Positions 43,304 to 51,142 of a stretch of DNA of 64,000 nt are shown piece by piece. Source of the stretch: Roseibium aggregatum IAM 12614 (lineage in GTDB: Bacteria > Pseudomonadota > Alphaproteobacteria > Rhizobiales > Stappiaceae). The DNA lies in contig NZ_AAUW01000026.1 of assembly GCF_000168975.1 (NCBI RefSeq), positions 39,058-103,057 on the forward strand, in the 5' to 3' direction. Numbering within the stretch: the stretch's first letter is position 1; each line of letters opens with the position of its first letter. The notes under the pieces are model-generated. The model worked only from the letters and a program-made list of their open reading frames with translations. It made no database searches and had not been told where the DNA came from. A program made the position numbers and the translations under genes.

Positions 43304-44059
43304 CTAAAGCGTCTGCGCGGCGTTGATGGAAGAAACGAAACGGCGGGTGCGCTCACGCTCGGGATTGCGGAAGATCGCCTCCGCGTCCCCTGTTTCCACC
43401 ACCTGCCCTGCTTCCAGAAAGACAACGTGATTGGCGATCTGCGATGCCAGACGCAGGTCGTGAGTCGCCATCACCATCGTGGTCCCTTCCCGCGCCAACT
43501 GGCCGAGCACGTCCACCACTTCACCGGCCAGTTCCGGATCAAGCGCGGAAGTCGGCTCGTCGCAGAGCAGTACCTTCGGCGACGGCGCAAGTGCGCGGGC
43601 AATCGCGACACGCTGCTGCTGACCGCCGGAGAGATTCGCCGGCCAGGCATCGGTCTTGTGCGACATGCCGACCTTGTCGAGCAGGTCCAATGCCCGCTGC
43701 CGGGCCTTTTCACGGGGCCATTTCTGAACCACCAGCAAGCCTTCCATCACATTCTCGATCACTGTCCTGTGCGGAAAGAGCTGAAAATTCTGGAACACCA
43801 TACCCGTTTCACAGCGGATCTTCTGAACCGATGCCTGCTGCACCGCCGCACCTGGCTTGAAGGTGATCCTGTGATCGCCGACCTGAACACTGCCGGAAGT
43901 CGGGATCTCCAGCAGATTGATACAGCGCAGCAGCGTGCTCTTGCCGCCGCCGGATGGGCCGACAAGCGCCGTGACGCTGCCTTCGGGAAAGCGCAGCGAG
44001 ATATCGTCCAGGATAAGCGCGTCACCGAACTTTTTCTCGATATTGGAAAGCTCGATCAT
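43304..44059 (-). CDS. tcyN: Cystine-type amino acid ABC transporter, ATP-binding protein
   Basis: A 251-residue polar-amino-acid ATPase, closely following E. coli YecC/TcyN in pattern. Walker A is GPSGGGKSTLL, the Q-loop lies in TGMVFQNFQLFPHRTVIENVMEG, the signature is NLSGGQQQRVAIARAL, Walker B VLLCDEPTSALDPEL, and the H-loop is MATHDLRLA. It overlaps the permease gene by 4 bp. Confidence 0.9.
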   Translation of the reverse strand: MIELSNIEKKFGDALILDDISLRFPEGSVTALVGPSGGGKSTLLRCINLLEIPTSGSVQVGDHRITFKPGAAVQQASVQKIRCETGMVFQNFQLFPHRTVIENVMEGLLVVQKWPREKARQRALDLLDKVGMSHKTDAWPANLSGGQQQRVAIARALAPSPKVLLCDEPTSALDPELAGEVVDVLGQLAREGTTMVMATHDLRLASQIANHVVFLEAGQVVETGDAEAIFRNPERERTRRFVSSINAAQTL

Positions 44060-44736
44060 CTTGAGGTCTCCAGCATGCCGCCATATCGCGCAAACCGGAC
44101 TTCCAGCCGCTCCTGCAGCCAGGCAAGCACGGAACTCATGGCAAGATAGATCAGGGCCGCCTCGATGTAGAGGATCAACGGCTCATATGTGGTGGCAACA
44201 ATGCGCTGCGCCGACTGGAATAGCTCGGGCACCGTGATGGCAGCGGCCAGCGACGTATCCTTGACCAGCGAAATGAAGGTGTTCGACAGCGGTGGCACCG
44301 CCACGCGCCCGGCCTGCGGCAGGATCGTGCGCAGCATAGCCTGGCGCCATGTCATGCCGGTGGAAAACGCCGCCTCCCATTGCCCCTTGGGCACGGACGA
44401 AATCGCAGCGCGGATAATCTCGGACGAATACGCCCCCACATTCAGCGTGAAGCCGATCAGGGCGGCGGGAAACGCATCCAGCAGAATGCCGATGCTGGGC
44501 AGACCATAGAAGATCACGAAAAGCTGCACCAGCAGCGGTGTTCCCCGAAAGACCCAGACATACCCCCGTGCAAGCAGCACCAGCGGCAGCGGTGCAAACA
44601 GGCGCGTAACGGCCGTCGTCAAACCGAGTCCAAGCCCCAGCGCAAAGGACAGCAGTGTGAGCGGAATGGTGAACTTGACCCCGGCCCACAGAAGCGTGGG
44701 CAGGGAATCGATCATCAATTGAAGCCAGTGAGGCAC
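44056..44736 (-). CDS. tcyL: Cystine-type amino acid ABC transporter permease
   Basis: A 226-residue HisM/YecS-type permease. GTPLLVQLFVIFYGLPSIGI, RAAISSVPKGQWEAAFSTGM (the EAA coupling loop) and PPLSNTFISLVKDTSLAAAITVPELF closely resemble E. coli YecS. GTG 44736 is chosen: GGAG lies about 9 nt upstream and the N-terminus (MPHWLQLMIDSLPTLLWAG) then lines up with YecS. A longer ATG frame at 44775 would place the start inside the terminator hairpin upstream. Confidence 0.9.
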   Translation of the reverse strand: MPHWLQLMIDSLPTLLWAGVKFTIPLTLLSFALGLGLGLTTAVTRLFAPLPLVLLARGYVWVFRGTPLLVQLFVIFYGLPSIGILLDAFPAALIGFTLNVGAYSSEIIRAAISSVPKGQWEAAFSTGMTWRQAMLRTILPQAGRVAVPPLSNTFISLVKDTSLAAAITVPELFQSAQRIVATTYEPLILYIEAALIYLAMSSVLAWLQERLEVRFARYGGMLETSR

Positions 44737-44747
44737 GATGAAGCTCC

Positions 44748-44779
44748 AAAAAAACGCGCCCGGCGCGAACGCCAAGCGC
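44748..44779 (-). terminator. Intrinsic terminator between tcyJ and tcyL
   Basis: On the minus strand a 10-bp stem (44779-44770 with 44765-44756, two G-U pairs) closed by a TTCG tetraloop is followed by G and seven T (44754-44748). It sits 12 bp upstream of the permease start and would release most transcripts after the binding protein, giving an excess of it over the membrane parts. Confidence 0.85.
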
Positions 44780-44835
44780 TGTTCGTTGTTCGCATGGGCG
44801 CCCGGTCACCTCTGTGTGTACCGGGCCGCCTCATG

Positions 44836-45609
44836 TCAGTTGGACACGTCCTGACCGAAGTACTTGTCGGAAATCGCCTGGTAGGTCCCGTCCGCCTTGA
44901 TGTCGGCCAGAGCTTCATTCAGGGCGGCAACCAGTTCCGGGTCCCCCTTGCGCACGAGAATGCCGGAATGGTCGGCATTCGCCTTCTCGGCGACAACTTT
45001 CACCGGCGCATCCGGCTTCTGCTTCTTGAAGTCCAGATAGGACAGGCTGTCGTTGATGGTGGCATCGGCGCGGCGCGTCAGCACCAGCTGGATGGACTGG
45101 TCGAACCCGTCCGTCCCGACCAGTTCCGCACCGGCTTCTACCGCCAGCTTGCCGAAATTGCTGGTCAAGGACTGAGCCGCCTTTTTGCCGTCCAGGTCTT
45201 CGAATCCCTTGATGTCGTCATTGCTGTCGCGAACGATCAGCACGGCCTTGGAAGCAATATAGGGATCTGAGAAATCGTATTTCTGCTTGCGGGCGTCGGT
45301 AATGCCGACCTGGTTGATCACCACGTCATAGCGTTCGACGTCCAGTCCGGCGATCAGCCCGTCCCATTTGCCTTCGATGAATTCCGCCTTCACGCCGAGC
45401 TTTTCGGCAACCGCCTCGCCGATCTCGACGTCGAAGCCTACCAGCTTGCCTTCCCCGTCGTGAAAGGTGAAGGGCGCGTAAGTGCCTTCAGTGCCGATCT
45501 TGAGGACGCCCGCCGACTTGATCGCATCCAGGTTTTCGCCCGCCTGCGCGGCAGAAAAAGTCAGCGCCTGCAGAACTGCTGCCGTAGCAATCGCTTTGAA
45601 CCAGCTCAT
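44836..45609 (-). CDS. tcyJ: Cystine-type amino acid ABC transporter substrate-binding protein
   Basis: 257 residues with a signal peptide (to AAQAG, ~23) and the FliY/TcyJ pattern: LKIGTEGTYAPFTFHDGEGKL, GKWDGLIAGLDVERYDVVINQVGITDARKQKYDFSDPY and a GTYQAISDKYFG ending. The Arg in TDARK and the Asp in YDFSD lie at positions that bind the amino acid group. ATG 45609 has AAAGGAAT upstream. Cystine is the likely substrate, in keeping with the nearby methionine genes. Confidence 0.92.
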   Translation of the reverse strand: MSWFKAIATAAVLQALTFSAAQAGENLDAIKSAGVLKIGTEGTYAPFTFHDGEGKLVGFDVEIGEAVAEKLGVKAEFIEGKWDGLIAGLDVERYDVVINQVGITDARKQKYDFSDPYIASKAVLIVRDSNDDIKGFEDLDGKKAAQSLTSNFGKLAVEAGAELVGTDGFDQSIQLVLTRRADATINDSLSYLDFKKQKPDAPVKVVAEKANADHSGILVRKGDPELVAALNEALADIKADGTYQAISDKYFGQDVSN

Positions 45610-45817
45610 ATCAATTCCTTTCCGGCATGATGAGTGAGCGGCCTTAGTGTCAGAACGCGCAAGCGAATGCAGGAGAAGAAAGACCGAAAAAACCGGAACA
45701 GGGAGAATAATTTGCTCCCAATTCAAGGATCGGCAGCACGCGGCAGAAGACCGGCAGCAGCGCCGACCGCGCAGGTCTGCAATCCCCGACGTCACCTTTC
45801 TTTTGCTGGCCCACATC

Positions 45818-46696
45818 CTAAAGCGGCGTGGTCGCCGCCTCTTCCCGCAGCCACTCGAGGAAGGCCTCCGCCAGCCTGTGGCGGTGGCTTTGGTCCGGCA
45901 GAATGGCGCCGAAGCCGTTTTCGATCTTCAGAAACCCAAAAGGGGCCACCAGACGGCCGTCCGCAAGTTCTTCCTCGACCAGACGCCGCTCGACAAGGGC
46001 CGCTCCAAAACCGGCAAGGGTCGCCTCGATCACCAGAAAGGTGTGTTCATAGGCGGTCTTGCTGTCCGCTTCGACGGTAATCCCCGTCTGGCGCTGGTAA
46101 GCGCCCCAGACATCGCCCGGCAGTTGCTGCACACAGCGATTATGCACCTTGAAGATCTTGTCGCGGCGCTCGGTCTTCAATCCAGGGGCATGCACGATCC
46201 CAAAGGCGACGTCTCCCAGACGTACGATGTCCTTCCGTTCGCCGAATTCCCAGCGCAGCCGGTCCCAGGTCAACATCAGGTCGAAATCGGAGTTGGTCAG
46301 GCGCACCTTGCCGTTCATGCGGAAATTGACCTGGGCATCGGGATGGCGCTGATAGAACCGGGGCATGCGCGGCATCAGCCACCGCATGGCAAAAGTTGCG
46401 CTGACCGCAATGTCGAGCTCCGGACTTTCCGCCCGCCGCTGAACATCGTGCCAGGCATGTTCCAGCCGGGTCAGTGCCGGCCGGACGGCTTCTGCCAGCA
46501 TCAGCCCCTCGGCCGTCGGGGCAACGCCGGTCCCGCTCTTGTGAAACAGTGCAACACCGGCCAGCTCGCTCAGATGGGCCAGCTGTTTGCTGACGGCGCC
46601 ATGGGTCCGGCCCAGTTCCTCGGCAGCCGCACTCATGGACCCGAGCCGGACAGTCGCCTCGAATGCCGGCAGCGCGGATAGCGGCGGCAGTTTCAT
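45818..46696 (-). CDS. LysR-type regulator upstream of the cystine importer
   Basis: A 292-residue LysR protein of the GcvA-like branch: LSALPAFEATVRLGSMSAAAEELGRTHGAVSKQLAHL is the DNA-binding domain, and the effector domain starts LDIAVSATFAMRWLMPRMPRF. It lies 208 bp upstream of tcyJ on the same strand and may control the importer (inference). Confidence 0.9.
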   Translation of the reverse strand: MKLPPLSALPAFEATVRLGSMSAAAEELGRTHGAVSKQLAHLSELAGVALFHKSGTGVAPTAEGLMLAEAVRPALTRLEHAWHDVQRRAESPELDIAVSATFAMRWLMPRMPRFYQRHPDAQVNFRMNGKVRLTNSDFDLMLTWDRLRWEFGERKDIVRLGDVAFGIVHAPGLKTERRDKIFKVHNRCVQQLPGDVWGAYQRQTGITVEADSKTAYEHTFLVIEATLAGFGAALVERRLVEEELADGRLVAPFGFLKIENGFGAILPDQSHRHRLAEAFLEWLREEAATTPL

Positions 46697-46825
46697 GACC
46701 AGGTCCCCAGATCGATTCTCACGTCTCCATTATGTGAAAATAACTCACAAAGAAAAGAGAACTTCTCCTTAGGCGACAAAGCCCTCCGCCGTCATAGTGC
46801 CGGGGTCAAAACTCCGTCGAAGAGT

Positions 46826-47257
46826 ATGAAGCTCATGAAATTGATTGATTTTCAAAACAGAAAGCAAGTCTTGCGGTGTCAAGACGAGCCCGACAGCTCT
46901 TGCGCACAGTTGCACAGACCCGCTTGCAATCGCAATGTGAGTGATCGGAAAAGTCACATAAAAGCTCTGCTTGAAACAATCCTGTCGGCTATGGCTGCGT
47001 GGCAGGCCCGGCGCCGGTTCAATGCCGAGCGCGCGCACCTTTACTGGCACGCGCCGGACAGTGTCTTGCAGGATCTCGGAATAAGCCGGACGGATCTGCA
47101 AACCTTGCGCCCACCTGCAGAGCCGGTCCTGGTTTCAGAACACCGCAGACAGAACTCGGCTGAACTTCTCAGTTTTTCGCAGGCGCGGGACCTTGGTCCA
47201 GCATGTGATCGAAACGTCCCTCACGCACACAGCCCGGCAGACCGTCGCGCGGGATAA
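46826..47257 (+). CDS. DUF1127-containing small protein with C-terminal extension
   Basis: Up to 143 residues. The middle holds the DUF1127 core: MAAWQARRRFNAERAHLYW followed by DSVLQDLGISRTDLQ. Such small basic proteins are abundant in alphaproteobacteria and some affect RNA or phosphate regulation. The true start is uncertain: ATG 46826, GTG 46937 and ATG 46991 are all possible and none has a good ribosome site. The ~45-residue tail after the core is unlike the family and overlaps the convergent GT17 gene by 89 bp, so the original stop may have been lost. Confidence 0.6.
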   Translation: MKLMKLIDFQNRKQVLRCQDEPDSSCAQLHRPACNRNVSDRKSHIKALLETILSAMAAWQARRRFNAERAHLYWHAPDSVLQDLGISRTDLQTLRPPAEPVLVSEHRRQNSAELLSFSQARDLGPACDRNVPHAHSPADRRAG

Positions 47258-48044
47258 GCGCGGTGCCGACAAGTTCCCGGCTGTAGAGCTTCTCGATGTC
47301 GCTGGTATCGACGGTCTGACCGTGGACAACGGAATTGAGCTTGGTCCGGAACGCTTCCAGGCCTCCCATCGAGGAAAAATGCCAGCCTGCATCGGGCAGG
47401 ATTGTCACCGGGCGGCTGATGCCTGACAGGTTGTTGTTGCGGATCCTGAGAAGCGGCTGCGCGACAACCCCCGGCACATAGGACTTTTTCGTCATCCGGG
47501 CCTTGGTCCGGCGCAGTTGCTGCGGCGTTGTCAGATACTTTTTTTCGATCATCCGCGAGCCCAGCAGCCAGGTCTTGCCCGGAACGATGCGGTTGAGATG
47601 GTGTTTGTGCAGGCTCTGTTCGAACACCAGCAAGCGTCCCTTGTAGAGCTTGTCTTCCAGCACCTTCTGCAGAACGTCCGCCCGCACGATCTCGTCCACA
47701 TCCGACAGCAGGATCAAGTCGTCCGGCGTGCACTCCTCAAGCGCCCGCGCAATGCAATTGCGCTGATAGTTCTCCCGTTCCCAATCCGCCTTGCGCCTGT
47801 TCTTGTAAACGCCGAGCGCTGGTGGCAATTCATCGGGGAACGCGATCTGAAGATCGATGATCTTGTCGGCCCAGGGTGTAAAACGTTCGCGATTTTCCGC
47901 GAAATAGAAGGGCTTCGGACCGCCACGTTGCGTCTGGTTTGCCTCCACCAGCACAAAATAATCGACCTGGTCGCCCATTTCCCGCAGGCGGATTTCCAGA
48001 AGGTCGAATTCGTTATGGAAGACAAAACAGTCGTAGAGCTTCAT
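47169..48044 (-). CDS. Glycosyltransferase family 17 protein
   Basis: 291 residues of GT17, the family of eukaryotic bisecting N-acetylglucosaminyltransferase (MGAT3). KLYDCFVFHNEFDLLEIRLREMG, YFVLVEANQTQRG, ERENYQRNCI and LLSDVDEIVRADVL (the metal-binding D-x-D) are clear; GWHFSSMGG lies near the end. It should transfer a sugar to an unknown acceptor in the cytosol. It has no glycan-cluster neighbours. It is convergent with and overlaps the DUF1127 gene. Confidence 0.9.
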   Translation of the reverse strand: MKLYDCFVFHNEFDLLEIRLREMGDQVDYFVLVEANQTQRGGPKPFYFAENRERFTPWADKIIDLQIAFPDELPPALGVYKNRRKADWERENYQRNCIARALEECTPDDLILLSDVDEIVRADVLQKVLEDKLYKGRLLVFEQSLHKHHLNRIVPGKTWLLGSRMIEKKYLTTPQQLRRTKARMTKKSYVPGVVAQPLLRIRNNNLSGISRPVTILPDAGWHFSSMGGLEAFRTKLNSVVHGQTVDTSDIEKLYSRELVGTALIPRDGLPGCVREGRFDHMLDQGPAPAKN

Positions 48045-48227
48045 GCGTGCGCCCGGTTTCCTAGATCAGCAAGGCGTCGGTGAGGCCGGGCTGCCGGATC
48101 GCAGTCCATGACGTCGCCGGCCCGTTCTGGTGCCTGCCGGGACCGATATCGGATTTCATTCAAGAGGTCCACGCACTTGGGGCACAAATGCGCCTGCTCT
48201 TCCCCCTCGCCCTGATGTCCGCCCCTC

Positions 48228-48794
48228 TTACTTGATAGAGAAGGGCATCCGGACCTTGGCTGTCTTGCCGCTGTATTCGTCGTTCACGGTGAGTTCCAGC
48301 ACATAGTCGCCCGAAGGTGCCCCGCTGACATTCAGCGTCAGGTTGGCCATATATTCGGTGTTGGGCACATGGCTCTTGAAGTCGAACCGGCCAAACCCCT
48401 TCTGTCCGGCAAGCACCTTGCCATCCGGTGAGGCGAGGTCGAAATCGACTGTCAGAAGGGATGTGTAAAGACCATCCTGCTGCTTCCAGTCAAAGCCGAC
48501 CGGTTCCAGATAGATGCGCAGCGCCTCGTCCGGTGCAAAGGCCGCGTCGGCTCTGGGCGTATAGATGCCGTAGCCATCGGCTGGAGCCCTGACGAACAGC
48601 GCGGTGGGAATGGAGAGGGACGCCTTGGACCAGATGTCGAACAGGGCCTGCCGCATCACGGCAATCGCCTCTCCGCCATTGCCCGCTTCAAGCGCCGCCT
48701 CGGCCTCGCCCACCTTGTCCTGCAGAGGGCCTGCCAGAACCTGACACGACAGACCGGCGGCAAGCGCGCCTCCCAGAAGCAGTTGTTTCAGCAT
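48228..48794 (-). CDS. Secreted protein of unknown function
   Basis: 188 residues with a signal peptide (MLKQLLLGGALAAGLSCQVLA). The rest has a helical stretch (DKVGEAEAALEAGNGGEAIAVMRQAL) then a beta-rich part with an immunoglobulin-like look (LTLNVSGAPSGDYVLELTVND). I do not recognise a family. It is single, divergent from the caspase-like gene with ~325 bp between starts. Confidence 0.75.
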   Translation of the reverse strand: MLKQLLLGGALAAGLSCQVLAGPLQDKVGEAEAALEAGNGGEAIAVMRQALFDIWSKASLSIPTALFVRAPADGYGIYTPRADAAFAPDEALRIYLEPVGFDWKQQDGLYTSLLTVDFDLASPDGKVLAGQKGFGRFDFKSHVPNTEYMANLTLNVSGAPSGDYVLELTVNDEYSGKTAKVRMPFSIK

Positions 48795-49120
48795 CCTTCC
48801 CCCCTTCACGATGGCGACCTGACAAATGAAGCACACCATTATGTCGGTCTCGCCGCAAGTGTCACTTTCTGTCCTGCGAAACACCAAGGGCAAGGCGAAG
48901 TGTTCCGAATGTCACGCCAGGCGAGCAAGCGAGGCCTGTTACTGCCGGCAGAGCTCCTCCGACTGGCTTGCTTCCGCAACGTGAAGCCGCTTAAATCCGG
49001 ATGCTGGCGCTTTCGTTTCCCATTTCAGGAACTCCGGAGGCCTTATTTCCGCCAGTACAGATGATTGACGCACATGTTTGACGCAATGATTGACGAAGCC
49101 TTTTGCCAGGGAGTGGTCAG
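48795..49120. other. Non-coding divergent region
   Basis: About 325 bases between two divergent exported-protein genes. Promoters for both should lie here; I see no clear boxes, palindrome or RNA. ATG-bearing short frames in it have no coding features. Confidence 0.5.
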
Positions 49121-51025
49121 GTGTTTTTCGAACGCGGCCTCGTGACAAGATCAATTTTCATCTTTTTCAGCGTCCTGCTTTTCACGGTTTCTGCACATGC
49201 CGAAAAGCGCGTCGCGCTGATCGTGGGGAACGGGGCCTATACCTCGGCCAGCACGCTGGAAAACCCAGTCAACGACGCAAGGAAACTCGGTGAAGCCCTG
49301 AAAGGCCTGAATTTTGAGGTCCTGCAACAGGAAAATCTGCAGCGCTCCTCATTTCTGGAAGCGATCCGGATGTTTTCCAAATCCCTTGAAGGGGCCGACG
49401 TCGCACTGTTTTTCTACGCCGGGCACGGAATTCAAGTCGCTGGCGAGAATTATCTGGTTCCCTCTGATGCCCATCTGCAGGAAGAAAGTGATATCAGCAC
49501 CGAGCTGATCGCCGTCAAATCGCTCCTGCAACAAATGGACGGCTCGGCCATAACCAGGATCATTCTGCTTGACGCCTGCCGGGACAATCCATTCGCGCCC
49601 GGTCTGGCCCGCTCCATGGGCACAAGAGCGGTCGAGGTGGGCCAGGGCCTCGCCCGGGTCGATGCCGGTCCAGGCACACTCATCGCCTATGCAACGGAGC
49701 CGGGCAATGTCGCCCTTGACGGAACCGACGGAAACAGCCCCTTCACAAAGGCACTGCTGAAGCATATTTCCACCCCTGATCTGGACGTTGCCCGCATGCT
49801 GCGGCGGGTGAGAACTGATGTGATTGAAACCACGGAAGGTGCCCAGATACCCTGGGAAAATTCATCCCTTGTTCTGGATTTCACATTCAACCCCACCGAA
49901 CAGGGCAAACTGGAACTTGCGTCGAGCGAAGAAGCCCTGTGGGAAGCCGTCCGGTACGCCAACAGGCCGGAGGAAGTCCGGCTTTATCTGGAACGCTATC
50001 CGGACGGGCAATTCGCCAAGGACGCCTTGAAACTGCTGAACAAAGCCCTCGGGCACAAGCATCCCTCGATTTCGGAAAACCAGAATGCCAGGGCGCGGCA
50101 GTCAGCTTCAACGCAGGTGAAGACGTGCCTGGCGATCGAAAACACAGATATCGGTCCCGGCGTTCCCGAAGGAGCGGTGCAAGCCTGTTTTGATGCGGTC
50201 GCGCTCTTTCCCAACGCCGCCCAGCTCCGGCTGCTTTACGGCCAGGTCCTCGACCGCTCGGGCAACGAGGCCGAGGCATCCCGTCAGTACCGCCAGGCGG
50301 CGGAACTCAACAACACCGACGCCATGGTCGAACTGGCCGTCGCCTATGAGCTTGGCAAGGGCGTCGAATGGCAACCGGAAGAAACCCTGCGGCTTCTGCA
50401 GAAATCCGCCCGTCTGGGCAACGCCAGGGCCATGACCCTGCTCGCGCATAGCTATAACGAGGGCAACCTTGTCGACTATGACGAGGCGAAGGCGTTCGAG
50501 TGGTTTCAAAAGGCCGCTGAAGCTGGCAATCCGGAAGCCGCGTTTTATGTCGCCGGTGCCTATGACAGGGGGGAAGGCGTTGCGCAAAACGATTTCAAGG
50601 CCCGCCACTGGTACCAGCGTGCGCTGGAATCGGACGATGCCGGGCTGGCGGCAACCAACCTTGCCTGGATGTATCTCAAAGGGCGTGGCGGAGACAAAAA
50701 CATCGACCGGGCCCGGGAGCTGCTGGAACAGGCCGCTGCGGCTGACGACCCGATTGCCATGCGGGAACTCGCCCTTCAATACCTGAATGGCACATTCAAG
50801 AGCGATCGGCAGGAAATCGCCGTCGACTGGCTCATGAAAGCGCTGAAATCCGGCGGAAGGATCGAGGCGGAATTCTGGTTCTTGACCAGGTCCGGCACCT
50901 ACCCGCTGTCCTTCAACAAGGAGGTACAACGCCGTTTGAAGGAAGCCGGGGTCTATCAAGGCAAGATTGACGGCCAGATTGGTGACCAGTCCCTGCAGGC
51001 GCTCTTTCAATATGCGGATGAGTAG
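49121..51025 (+). CDS. Secreted caspase-like (C14) protein with Sel1 repeats and PG-binding end
   Basis: About 634 residues. After a signal peptide (to SAHA, ~27) comes a caspase-like p20 domain (~28-250): KRVALIVGNGAY, the catalytic His102 in YAGHGIQ and Cys153 in LLDACRDNPF. Residues ~350-590 form Sel1-type helical repeats (NTDAMVELAVAYELGKG; NARAMTLLAHSYNEGN; NPEAAFYVAGAYDRGEG; DDPIAMRELALQYLNG). The end (VQRRLKEAGVYQGKIDGQIGDQSLQALF) is a peptidoglycan-binding-1 motif. GTG 49121 has GGGAGTGG before it; TTG 49103 is an alternative. It probably acts at the cell wall, cutting after Arg/Lys as metacaspase-like enzymes do (inference). Confidence 0.88.
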   Translation: MFFERGLVTRSIFIFFSVLLFTVSAHAEKRVALIVGNGAYTSASTLENPVNDARKLGEALKGLNFEVLQQENLQRSSFLEAIRMFSKSLEGADVALFFYAGHGIQVAGENYLVPSDAHLQEESDISTELIAVKSLLQQMDGSAITRIILLDACRDNPFAPGLARSMGTRAVEVGQGLARVDAGPGTLIAYATEPGNVALDGTDGNSPFTKALLKHISTPDLDVARMLRRVRTDVIETTEGAQIPWENSSLVLDFTFNPTEQGKLELASSEEALWEAVRYANRPEEVRLYLERYPDGQFAKDALKLLNKALGHKHPSISENQNARARQSASTQVKTCLAIENTDIGPGVPEGAVQACFDAVALFPNAAQLRLLYGQVLDRSGNEAEASRQYRQAAELNNTDAMVELAVAYELGKGVEWQPEETLRLLQKSARLGNARAMTLLAHSYNEGNLVDYDEAKAFEWFQKAAEAGNPEAAFYVAGAYDRGEGVAQNDFKARHWYQRALESDDAGLAATNLAWMYLKGRGGDKNIDRARELLEQAAAADDPIAMRELALQYLNGTFKSDRQEIAVDWLMKALKSGGRIEAEFWFLTRSGTYPLSFNKEVQRRLKEAGVYQGKIDGQIGDQSLQALFQYADE

Positions 51026-51142
51026 AAAACTAGTCGCGGTTGATACGGATTTCCAGGATGCGGATGACGCCTTTTTCACGTCCTGCGGAAGTAACCGGAC
51101 TGGTCAGCCTCAAACCAAATGATCTTCCTCATGGACCACAGC

